Assembly: GCA_023387135.1 (NCBI GenBank)
Contig: JAEWIK010000373.1
Coordinates: 1 to 5,462, forward strand
Direction: 5' to 3'
Length of the DNA stretch: 5,462 nucleotides
Source: Actinomycetes bacterium
Lineage (GTDB): Bacteria > Actinomycetota > Actinomycetes > Propionibacteriales > Propionibacteriaceae
Below, piece after piece: positions 1 to 5,462 of the stretch. Both the position numbers and the translations under genes were made by a program. Within the stretch, counting starts at the first letter, position 1; every line of letters starts with the position of its first letter. The notes below the pieces were generated by a model. It ran no database searches and was not told where the DNA came from. It saw only the letters and a program-made list of their open reading frames with translations.

Positions 1-1509
1 GTCGCGGAGCGCGCCGTCACGGCGACGGTCCCGGCAGGGTTCGAGGAGGTCGGCGACGGGGTCTTCGCCGCGACGCTGGCCGGCACGCGCTACGCCCTGC
101 TGGCGCGGGACGCCAGGGTGCACGGCACTTCGGTGGACGTCGAGGCGGGCGGTTCGCTGGTGTTCTGGCCCGTCCCCGAGGGGCACGAGCCCGCGGAGCT
201 GGCCGGGCCGGCGTCCCATGTCGTGACGGGCTCGCGGCTCGCCTACCGGGTGGCGGAGAAGTCCGTCACGACCGACCTCACCTACCTCGCAGACGGTGAC
301 ACGGCGATCGCCAGGTTGCCGCACCAGCTCGGTGCCCCGGGGACGGAGCCGCCGCCCGGGTGCGATCTGGGCAGTTACCCGTCCATCTACGGCACCATGA
401 CGCTCTGCGAGGGTTCGACGTTGAGCTGGACGACGCCGCGGCGCACCGCCAGCGCGACCCTCGACCTCAGCCGGCTGGACGACGACCAGCGCCGCCGGCT
501 CGGTGAGCAGCTCGCCGCGGACGCCGCCAGGCTGCCCGACTTCCCAGCGGACACCTACTTCGGGGGCAAGGCGCTGCAGCGGACCGCCATGCTGCTGATG
601 GTCGCCGACCAGGTGGGCGCCACCGAGCAGTCGCGGACGCTGGCCGAGGCGCTCGACGCGCAGCTGTCCCGCTGGTTCGACCCGCGCGGCTGCGAGCAGC
701 GGCAGGCCACCTGTTTCGTCTACGACCCGGACGCGAAGGGCATGGTGGGGCTGACCCCGTCCTTCGGCAGCGACGAGTTCAACGACCACCACTTCCACTA
801 CGGCTACTTCCTCTACGCCGCCGCGGTGATGGCGGCCCACGACCCGGGCGTCGTCGACCGCTATGCACCGGTGGTCGACCTGCTCGCCGCCGACCTCGCG
901 AGCGCGGGGTCGAAGGCCTTCCCCGACAGGCGCACCTTCGACGCCTACGCCTCGCACTCGTGGGCCTCCGGCACCTCGCCGTTCGCCGACGGCAACAACC
1001 AGGAGTCGGTCTCGGAGGCCGTGAACGCCTGGGCGGGTCTCGACCTGTGGGCGAAGGCCACCGGCGACGAGTCCCTGGAAGCCGAGGCGGGCTGGATGCT
1101 GTCGCTCGAGGCCGATTCGGCGGTGACGTACTGGACGAATCCTGACCTTGGGCAGTTCGACGGCTACGGGGCCGGCATCGTGTCCCTGAACTGGGGCGGC
1201 AAGCGCGACTACGCCACCTGGTTCTCCGACGCCCCGGCCGCCAAGCTGGCGATCCTGCTGCTGCCGATGAGCCCGTCGTCGGGCTACCTGGCGGGGGATC
1301 CGGACAGGATCCGCGCGAACGTCGCGGCGGCGACCGGCGGGAAGTTCGCGCAGAAGTTCGGCGACTACCTCCTCATGTACGCGGCGCTGGCCGGCCCGCA
1401 GGACCGCGCGAAGGCGCTGGACCAGGTCGCGTCGCTGCCTGACGACGTCCTCGATGACGGGCTGAGTCGCACCTACCTGCTGGCCTGGTTGCTCGCCCCG
1501 CCCGCCTGA
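1..1509 (+). CDS. GH81 endo-beta-1,3-glucanase, 5'-truncated by window edge
   Basis: The protein should hydrolyse internal beta-1,3 bonds of glucans such as laminarin, curdlan or fungal wall glucan; family GH81 enzymes are inverting endoglucanases. The frame is open from base 1, so the 502 visible residues are the C-terminal part of a longer protein; any signal peptide lies outside the window. A GTG at 118 could start a shorter frame but lies inside continuous homologous-looking sequence and is not the true start. Visible residues 1 to about 155 look like the end of the N-terminal beta-sandwich, and the rest is the helical (alpha/alpha)6 catalytic part. GH81 hallmarks are NDHHFHYGY, with Asp262, and GNNQESVSEA, with Glu335 and Glu339 (numbered from base 1). 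The Asp and the Glu pair match the residues implicated in catalysis in characterised members. The protein stops soon after the catalytic domain with no C-terminal binding module or anchor. Family assignment is secure; secretion is inferred. Confidence 0.93.
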   Translation, partial: VAERAVTATVPAGFEEVGDGVFAATLAGTRYALLARDARVHGTSVDVEAGGSLVFWPVPEGHEPAELAGPASHVVTGSRLAYRVAEKSVTTDLTYLADGDTAIARLPHQLGAPGTEPPPGCDLGSYPSIYGTMTLCEGSTLSWTTPRRTASATLDLSRLDDDQRRRLGEQLAADAARLPDFPADTYFGGKALQRTAMLLMVADQVGATEQSRTLAEALDAQLSRWFDPRGCEQRQATCFVYDPDAKGMVGLTPSFGSDEFNDHHFHYGYFLYAAAVMAAHDPGVVDRYAPVVDLLAADLASAGSKAFPDRRTFDAYASHSWASGTSPFADGNNQESVSEAVNAWAGLDLWAKATGDESLEAEAGWMLSLEADSAVTYWTNPDLGQFDGYGAGIVSLNWGGKRDYATWFSDAPAAKLAILLLPMSPSSGYLAGDPDRIRANVAAATGGKFAQKFGDYLLMYAALAGPQDRAKALDQVASLPDDVLDDGLSRTYLLAWLLAPPA

Positions 1510-1532
1510 AGGTGTGGGAGCGTGTGAGTTTT

Positions 1533-1571
1533 AGTGCCCGTTTCGATGTCTTGCAGTGTTGATTTTGCTTG
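1533..1571 (+). promoter_or_regulatory. Possible operator: direct repeat next to the -35 box
   Basis: The pattern AGTG-N4-TTT-N3-T occurs at 1533-1547 and again at 1555-1569, 22 bp apart. The second copy runs into the -35 hexamer. Two direct half-sites about two helical turns apart and abutting the -35 box is the layout used by many AraC-type activators, and an AraC-family gene lies at the far end of the operon. A partial third copy, AGTG-N4-GTT, begins at 1583 inside the promoter spacer. Only eight of fifteen positions are shared, so this is a weak pattern in a T-rich stretch and may be chance. Confidence 0.25.
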
Positions 1572-1597
1572 ACATGTGTCCGAGTGCGTGGTTTTAT
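1569..1597 (+). promoter_or_regulatory. Sigma-70-type promoter for the polyol PTS operon
   Basis: A perfect -35 hexamer TTGACA at 1569-1574 is followed, after a 17-bp spacer, by TTTTAT at 1592-1597, which matches four of six positions of TATAAT, including the conserved last A-T. Transcription would begin near 1603-1605, about 68 bases upstream of the mtlA start. The sequence lies in the most AT-rich part of the window and is placed correctly for the three downstream genes. The start site is inferred from spacing. Confidence 0.7.
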
Positions 1598-1610
1598 TTC
1601 GGCAATACCT

Positions 1611-1644
1611 CGGGCGGGGTGCTGCTTCGGCAGTGCTCCGCTTG
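1611..1644 (+). promoter_or_regulatory. 5'-leader stem-loop with UUCG tetraloop
   Basis: Arms 1611-1625 and 1630-1644 can form 15 uninterrupted pairs, ten Watson-Crick and five G-U, closed by a C(UUCG)G tetraloop, one of the most stable RNA loops. The hairpin would begin about seven bases after the predicted transcript start and end 16 bases before the Shine-Dalgarno sequence, so it does not directly cover the ribosome site. On the opposite strand the G-U pairs become C-A mismatches, so the structure suits a + strand RNA. Possible roles are protection of the mRNA 5' end, a protein-binding site, or a terminator for the glucanase transcript; no U-tract follows, so a classical intrinsic terminator is unlikely. 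Confidence 0.6.
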
Positions 1645-1660
1645 GCAACGACGTCAGAGT

Positions 1661-1667
1661 AGGTGAG
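1661..1667 (+). promoter_or_regulatory. Shine-Dalgarno sequence fixing the mtlA start
   Basis: AGGTGAG lies four bases before ATG 1672; its AGGTGA part complements the anti-Shine-Dalgarno end of 16S rRNA. The in-frame GTG at 1663 lies within this motif and has only weak purine sequence upstream, so ATG 1672 is the preferred start. Confidence 0.65.
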
Positions 1668-1671
1668 TCAA

Positions 1672-3201
1672 ATGACTACGGAAGTCATGACGCAGAAGGG
1701 CTCCGCCCGCGTGGCGATCCAGAAATTCGGCACCTTCGTGTCCGGCATGATCATGCCCAACCTCCCCGCGCTCATCGCATGGGGCATCTTCACAATGTTC
1801 TTCATCGGCCCGGGCTTCACACCCAACGCGGATCTCGCCACCATCGTGGGTCCGTTCATCCACTACCTGCTCCCGATCCTGATCGCCTACACGGGCGGCC
1901 ACATGGTCTACGGCGTGCGTGGTGCGGTCGTGGCGGCCATCGGCACCTTCGGCGCGATAGCGGGTTCCGACCTGCTCATCGCGCAGTTCAACGAGACCCA
2001 GCCGGCAGACAACCAGCTCGGCCAGATCCACATGTTCATCGGCGCGATGATCATGGCCCCGCTCGCCGCGTACACCATGAAGTGGCTCGACAAGCTGTGG
2101 GACGACAAGATCAAGCCCGGCCTGGAGATGCTGGTCAACATGTTCTCCGCCGGCATCTGGGGCTTCGTCATGGCGATGGTCGGGTTCTACCCGCTCGCCT
2201 GGCTGGTCAACCTGATCATGAACGCGCTCAGCGCGGCGGTGCACTTCCTGGTCGACAGCCACCTGCTGCCGCTCGCCAGCATCATCATCGAGCCGGCCAA
2301 GGTGTTCTTCCTCAACAACGCCATCAACCACGGCGTGCTGACCCCGCTGGGCACCCAGGAAGCCGCCGGTCCCGCCGGACGGTCCATCCTGTTCCTGCTC
2401 GAGGCCAACCCCGGCCCCGGCATCGGCCTGCTGCTCGCCTTCACCGTCTTCGGTGTGGGTGCGGCGAGGGCTTCGGCCCCCGGCGCCGCCTTCATCCAGT
2501 TCATCGGCGGCATCCACGAGGTGTACTTCCCGTACGCGCTCATGAAGCCCACCCTGATCCTCGCCCTCATCGGCGGCGGCATGACCGGCGTCACCACCAA
2601 CATGCTGCTGGGCGGTGCGTTGCGGGCACCCGCGGCGCCGGGAAGCATCATCGCGGTGATCGCCCAGACGGCGCCGGGCGCGTACGTCGCGGTGCTCTCC
2701 TCGGTCGTCCTGTCGGCGGCGGTGACGTTCCTCATCGCGGCGGTCATCCTGCGGGCCTCCCGCAAGCGTGACCTCGCCGCCGAGGCCGCCAACGACGAGA
2801 GGTTCGGCGCGGCGATCAGCCAGACCGAGGCGAACAAGGGCAAGGCCTCCAGCGCGCTGGCAGGGCTGCGGACGTCGACTGACGTCACTCCCGTCGGCGA
2901 GATCACGAGCATCGTCTTCGCGTGCGACGCGGGGATGGGTTCGTCGGCCATGGGCGCCTCGGTGCTGCGCAAGAAGATCAAGGACGCGGGCTTCGAGAAC
3001 GTCACGGTCGTCAACAAGGCGATCGCCAGTCTCGACGACAGCTACCAGGTCGTGGTGTCCCACAAGGACCTCATCGACAGGGCGAGCCAGAAGACCCCGT
3101 CCGCCGTCCACGTGGCGGTCGACAACTTCATCGGCAGCCCCAAGTACGACGAGGTCGTCGAGATGGTCAAGCAGGCGAACGGCGCCCGCGCGACCAACTG
3201 A
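1672..3201 (+). CDS. mtlA: PTS mannitol-type EIICB permease
   Basis: This inner-membrane permease imports a hexitol, most likely mannitol, while passing phosphate to it from EIIA. The 509-residue protein has a hydrophobic EIIC domain (about 15-365), a charged Ala-rich linker (about 365-412) and a cytoplasmic EIIB domain (about 413-505). Diagnostic EIIC motifs are NNAINHGVLTPLG with His220, EANPGPGIG, and GGIHEVYFPY with Glu283. EIIB carries the phosphocysteine motif CDAGMGSSAMG, with Cys418. These correspond closely to Escherichia coli MtlA as I recall it, including His195, Glu257 and Cys384. Unlike E. coli MtlA, no EIIA domain is fused; it is the next gene. An extra stretch of about 18 residues (101-118) appears in the first half of EIIC. 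An alternative GTG start at 1663 would add three residues but overlaps the ribosome site. Family assignment is very firm; the exact polyol is less so, given the unusual dehydrogenase downstream. Confidence 0.95.
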   Translation: MTTEVMTQKGSARVAIQKFGTFVSGMIMPNLPALIAWGIFTMFFIGPGFTPNADLATIVGPFIHYLLPILIAYTGGHMVYGVRGAVVAAIGTFGAIAGSDLLIAQFNETQPADNQLGQIHMFIGAMIMAPLAAYTMKWLDKLWDDKIKPGLEMLVNMFSAGIWGFVMAMVGFYPLAWLVNLIMNALSAAVHFLVDSHLLPLASIIIEPAKVFFLNNAINHGVLTPLGTQEAAGPAGRSILFLLEANPGPGIGLLLAFTVFGVGAARASAPGAAFIQFIGGIHEVYFPYALMKPTLILALIGGGMTGVTTNMLLGGALRAPAAPGSIIAVIAQTAPGAYVAVLSSVVLSAAVTFLIAAVILRASRKRDLAAEAANDERFGAAISQTEANKGKASSALAGLRTSTDVTPVGEITSIVFACDAGMGSSAMGASVLRKKIKDAGFENVTVVNKAIASLDDSYQVVVSHKDLIDRASQKTPSAVHVAVDNFIGSPKYDEVVEMVKQANGARATN

Positions 3202-3252
3202 CGCCTCGGCAGGAGCAGACTCGAACCGATCACTGAACGAAGGGAGACACAG

Positions 3253-3696
3253 GTGTCCAGCGACTCCATCCTTGCCCCAGCATCGGTCCGGCTCGGGCTG
3301 CCCGCCGTCAGCAAGGACGAAGCGATTCGCCTCTGTGGCGAGGTGCTCGTCGAAGCCGGGGCCGCCACGCCGGAGTACGTCGAGGGGATGCTCGCCCGCG
3401 AGCTCCAGGTCTCGACGTACATCGGAGAAGGCGTGGCGATCCCGCACGGAGTGAACGAGTCGCGGGTGTACATCAAGGCACCCGCGCTCGGCTTCCTCCA
3501 GTTCCCCGAGGGAATCGACTGGGACGGCCAGCGCGTCCAGGTGTGCATCCCGATCGCTTCGGCGGCGGACGACCACCTGGGCATCCTCTCGAGTCTCGCC
3601 GAGGTGCTGATGGAGCCCGAGGCCGCCGAGCGGCTGCGGACGACGACCTCGGTGGAGGAAGTGCTCGAACTGTTGCGTCCCGCTGAGGAGAAGTGA
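3253..3696 (+). CDS. mtlF: PTS mannitol/fructose-family EIIA component
   Basis: This soluble cytoplasmic protein takes phosphate from HPr-P and passes it to the EIIB cysteine of the upstream permease. It has 147 residues, the normal size for a free-standing mannitol-type EIIA. The phosphorylated histidine is His65 in GVAIPHGV, and a second conserved active-site histidine is His108 in ADDHLGIL. The C-terminal TTSVEEVLELL stretch is close to the end of the fused EIIA domain of E. coli MtlA as I recall it. The GTG start at 3253 is supported by AAGGGAG at 3240-3246. The 51-base gap after mtlA shows no promoter or terminator, so the genes are probably cotranscribed. The split into EIICB plus EIIA resembles the mtlA-mtlF arrangement of many Gram-positive bacteria. 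Confidence 0.92.
   Translation: MSSDSILAPASVRLGLPAVSKDEAIRLCGEVLVEAGAATPEYVEGMLARELQVSTYIGEGVAIPHGVNESRVYIKAPALGFLQFPEGIDWDGQRVQVCIPIASAADDHLGILSSLAEVLMEPEAAERLRTTTSVEEVLELLRPAEEK
3685..3690 (+). promoter_or_regulatory. Shine-Dalgarno site inside the end of mtlF
   Basis: GAGGAG lies within the last codons of mtlF, six bases before ATG 3697. The mtlF stop codon (3694-3696) directly touches the dehydrogenase start, so the two genes are probably translationally coupled. Confidence 0.75.
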
Positions 3697-4740
3697 ATGA
3701 AGGTCCTGCGATTCCACGCCCCGGGCGATGTGCGCCTGGAAGAGGCACCCATCCCTCAGATCACCGACGACGAGGTGCTGCTGCGGGTGCGCAACTGCTC
3801 CACCTGCGGCACCGACGTCAAGATCTTCCACAACGGCCACCAGAACCTCACCCCGCCCCGCGTCATGGGGCACGAGGTGGCGGGCGAGGTCGCCGAGGTG
3901 GGGGCCAACGTGAAGGGCTGGGCGGTGGGAGACCGCGCCCAGGTGATAGCCGCCGTCCCGTGCGGTGAGTGCCACGAGTGCCGCAAGGGGTGGATGGCGG
4001 TCTGCGAGAACCAGACCTCCATCGGCTACCAGTACGACGGCGGCTTCGCGGAGTACATGGTGGTCCCCGAGCAGGTGCTGAAGGTGGACGGGCTCAATCG
4101 GATCCCCGACGGCATCGGCTACGACGAGGCCTCGGTGGCGGAGCCCTTCGCGTGCGCCATCAACGCCCAGGAACTGCTCGGCATCGAGGAGGGCGACACC
4201 GTCGTCATCTTCGGCGCCGGCCCGATCGGGTGCATCCACACCCGGATCGCGCGCGGCGTCCACAAGGCGGGGCGCGTGTTCCTCGTGGACGTGAACGCCG
4301 GGCGGCTCGCGATGTCGGCCGACGCCGTCCACCCTGACGTGGCGATCGACGCCTCGACGACCGACGTCGTGGCGGAGGTGATGAGGCTGACCGAGGGACG
4401 CGGGGCCGATGTCGTGATCACCGCGACGGCTGCCAACGTCACGCAGGAGCAGGCCATCGCGATGGCGGCGAGGAACGGCAGGATCTCCTTCTTCGGGGGA
4501 CTCCCGAAGACGAATCCCACCATCACCTGCGACTCGAACCTCGTGCACTACCGCCAGTTGCACATTCACGGCGCCAACGGCTCGGCTCCCGAGCACAACA
4601 AGCGCGCCCTGCAGTACATAGCCTCAGGACTGGTGCCGGTGAAGGATCTGATCACCGTCCACCTGCCGCTCGAGCGGGCCCTGCAGGCGTTCGACATCGT
4701 GGCCGCCGGCGAGGCGATCAAGGTGACTGTCGAACCCTGA
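3697..4740 (+). CDS. Zinc-dependent medium-chain polyol (phosphate) dehydrogenase
   Basis: This 347-residue protein belongs to the zinc-dependent MDR family that includes sorbitol/iditol dehydrogenases and galactitol-1-phosphate 5-dehydrogenase. Catalytic zinc ligands are visible: Cys37 in CSTCGTD, His59-Glu60 in GHE, and Glu149 in VAEPFACA. Structural zinc ligands are Cys89, Cys92, Cys95 and Cys103. The Rossmann motif GAGPIG spans 173-178, and Asp198 at the end of the second strand predicts NAD rather than NADP. It starts directly after mtlF and has its own ribosome site, so it should act on the product of the PTS or on a related free polyol. Mannitol operons normally encode MtlD, a long-chain enzyme without these zinc motifs; here it is replaced. 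Candidate reactions are oxidation of mannitol 1-phosphate to fructose 6-phosphate or of an arabitol phosphate to a pentulose phosphate. A D-arabitol-phosphate dehydrogenase of the MDR family is known from Enterococcus avium. All metal-site residues are intact. Fold is certain, substrate is not. Confidence 0.88.
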   Translation: MKVLRFHAPGDVRLEEAPIPQITDDEVLLRVRNCSTCGTDVKIFHNGHQNLTPPRVMGHEVAGEVAEVGANVKGWAVGDRAQVIAAVPCGECHECRKGWMAVCENQTSIGYQYDGGFAEYMVVPEQVLKVDGLNRIPDGIGYDEASVAEPFACAINAQELLGIEEGDTVVIFGAGPIGCIHTRIARGVHKAGRVFLVDVNAGRLAMSADAVHPDVAIDASTTDVVAEVMRLTEGRGADVVITATAANVTQEQAIAMAARNGRISFFGGLPKTNPTITCDSNLVHYRQLHIHGANGSAPEHNKRALQYIASGLVPVKDLITVHLPLERALQAFDIVAAGEAIKVTVEP

Positions 4741-4765
4741 GAGCGCCGAGGCTCACGGGAGGCCG

Positions 4766-4804
4766 CAGGGCGCCCCGCCATTGAGGAGGTGGCAGGGCGC
4801 CCTG
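4766..4804. terminator. Hairpin terminator between convergent genes
   Basis: Arms 4766-4780 and 4790-4804 pair over 15 positions around a nine-base loop. In the + strand RNA there is one C-A mismatch (4776/4794). In the - strand RNA this becomes a G-U pair, so that transcript can form an unbroken stem. The hairpin starts 25 bases after the dehydrogenase stop and 18 bases after the regulator stop on the other strand, so it can serve both. No U-tract follows on either side, which is common for terminators proposed in high-GC actinobacteria. Confidence 0.7.
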
Positions 4805-4822
4805 TCGGCCGTCCTCGCCGTC

Positions 4823-5462
4823 TCAGCCCTTGCCCGTCCTGCGGTAGCTGCGCGGGCTCTCCTCGTGCAGCGCGGAGAACCTGCGCGAGAAGTAGGCGAT
4901 GTCGTCGTACCCGACGTCCCTCGCGACGGCCGAGATCGGCTTGTCGGTGGTGTCGAGCAGGACGCGCGCGCGTTGCATCCGCAGCAGGGTGCGGTACTGC
5001 ATGGGCGCGTAGCCGGTCCGCCGTTTGAAGACCGCGGTCAGGTGGGAGGCGGAGAGGTTCAGCTCACCGGCGAGGTCGGCCATCGTCAGCGGCTCCGCGA
5101 GGTCCTCCGCGAGCCGTTGCTTGATCCTTTCGACGGGGTCGTCCTGCAGGTTGCGGGATCCGGCGATCGTCGTGAGCAGGTGCCACGCCGCGCCGGAGGC
5201 CGCCGCCAGGCTGGGCAGGGTCTCGTCCCGGTCGAGGTGGTCGATCACCTCGCCGATCAGCGACACGCAGGCCGCCAGGGCCGGGACCTGGAGGACGGGA
5301 CGCTGCGCCGTCGTCCCGCACGCCGCGAGGAGTTGGGGGAGCAGCGCGCCTTCGAGGTGGACCCACCAGATGGTCCAGGGGTCGGCGGCGTCGGCGCCGT
5401 AGGCGTGGGCCGCGCGGCGGGGGATGATGAGCGCCTGCCTGGTGTCGACGACGTGCCGGGTG
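4823..5462 (-). CDS. AraC-family transcriptional regulator, N-terminus cut by window edge
   Basis: This is a probable activator that binds DNA through two helix-turn-helix motifs and a ligand through its N-terminal domain. The frame stays open to base 5462, giving 212 visible residues; family members have about 280-300, so roughly 70-90 N-terminal residues are missing. An internal GTG at 5266 would start a shorter frame, but in-frame sequence upstream of it is clearly family-like. It reads HAYGADAADPWTIWWVH, the end of the sugar-sensing cupin domain typical of AraC/MsmR/RhaS-type regulators. The first DNA-binding motif is at visible residues about 124-150 (LTMADLAGELNLSASHLTAVFK). The second, about 175-208, has the family signature ISAVARDVGYDDIAYFSRRF ending in SPRSYRR. 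The gene converges on the PTS operon and shares its terminator, so it is the likely local regulator, probably acting at the promoter near 1569. That target is inferred from position only. Confidence 0.93.
   Translation of the reverse strand, partial: TRHVVDTRQALIIPRRAAHAYGADAADPWTIWWVHLEGALLPQLLAACGTTAQRPVLQVPALAACVSLIGEVIDHLDRDETLPSLAAASGAAWHLLTTIAGSRNLQDDPVERIKQRLAEDLAEPLTMADLAGELNLSASHLTAVFKRRTGYAPMQYRTLLRMQRARVLLDTTDKPISAVARDVGYDDIAYFSRRFSALHEESPRSYRRTGKG

Noticed and set aside
1297..1313. Two GGATCC palindromes five bases apart, able to form a short hairpin.
   Set aside because: They lie within glucanase codons for an ordinary Asp-Pro-Asp-Arg-Ile stretch, and the stem is only about six pairs; chance is the simplest explanation.
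1663..1671. GTG at 1663 as the mtlA start, adding three residues.
   Set aside because: The GTG sits within the AGGTGAG ribosome site that is well placed for ATG 1672, and there is no good ribosome site upstream of the GTG.
1569..2771. A 400-codon + strand frame overlapping mtlA in another frame.
   Set aside because: Its translation is Arg-, His- and Pro-rich without family motifs, and it overlaps the strongly supported EIICB frame; it begins inside the promoter.
1654..4596. A 980-codon open frame on the - strand opposite mtlA, mtlF and the dehydrogenase.
   Set aside because: It lies antisense to three well-recognised genes. Stop codons are rare in such frames in very GC-rich DNA, the translation is a low-complexity mix of His, Asp, Arg, Val, Leu and Gly with no recognisable domain, and it runs through gene borders.
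4784..5028. A near-perfect Shine-Dalgarno-like AGGAGGTG in the loop of the terminator, followed by an open frame from GTG 4789.
   Set aside because: The GTG overlaps the motif, leaving no spacing; the frame runs antisense to the AraC-family gene; and the product is Arg/Ser/Cys-rich without motifs.
1..5462. Search by eye for CRISPR arrays, tRNA or rRNA genes, insertion sequences and att sites.
   Set aside because: No regularly spaced repeats, tRNA-like cloverleaf sequence, transposase-like frame or terminal inverted repeats were seen; nearly all the window is accounted for by five genes.

Overview
This window looks like part of the chromosome of a high-GC Gram-positive bacterium (Actinomycetota). 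The coding DNA is very GC-rich, with G or C at most third codon positions, GTG starts occur, and the gene set is one of polymer and polyol use. A member of the Propionibacteriaceae would fit, but that is only a guess; nothing here fixes the genus.

Layout: (1) bases 1-1509 hold the 3' part of a family GH81 endo-beta-1,3-glucanase, whose N-terminus lies outside the window. (2) Bases 1510-1671 form a comparatively AT-rich control region. It has a good sigma-70-type promoter, a weak direct repeat that could be an operator, and a strong UUCG-capped hairpin in the 5' leader. (3) Bases 1672-4740 form a compact three-gene operon on the + strand: a mannitol-type PTS EIICB permease (mtlA-like), a separate mannitol-type EIIA (mtlF-like), and a zinc-dependent medium-chain polyol dehydrogenase that starts directly after the EIIA stop codon. 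(4) Bases 4766-4804 form a 15-bp hairpin, probably a shared terminator between convergent genes. (5) Bases 4823-5462 encode, on the - strand, most of an AraC-family regulator with a sugar-sensing type N-terminal domain, cut by the window edge.

Proposed logic: the AraC-family protein senses a sugar or polyol and controls the operon. EIIA and EIICB, fed by the general PTS proteins EI and HPr encoded elsewhere, import and phosphorylate a polyol. The dehydrogenase oxidises the product, or free polyol, to a ketose (phosphate). The usual mannitol-1-phosphate 5-dehydrogenase MtlD is absent; a zinc-dependent MDR enzyme occupies its place. The substrate could therefore be mannitol, or another polyol such as D-arabitol. 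The adjoining beta-1,3-glucanase suggests growth on fungal or brown-algal material, where beta-1,3-glucan and mannitol occur together.

No wholly new system is evident. The best leads are the structured 5' leader, the non-standard dehydrogenase, and an apparent 18-residue insertion in the EIIC domain.
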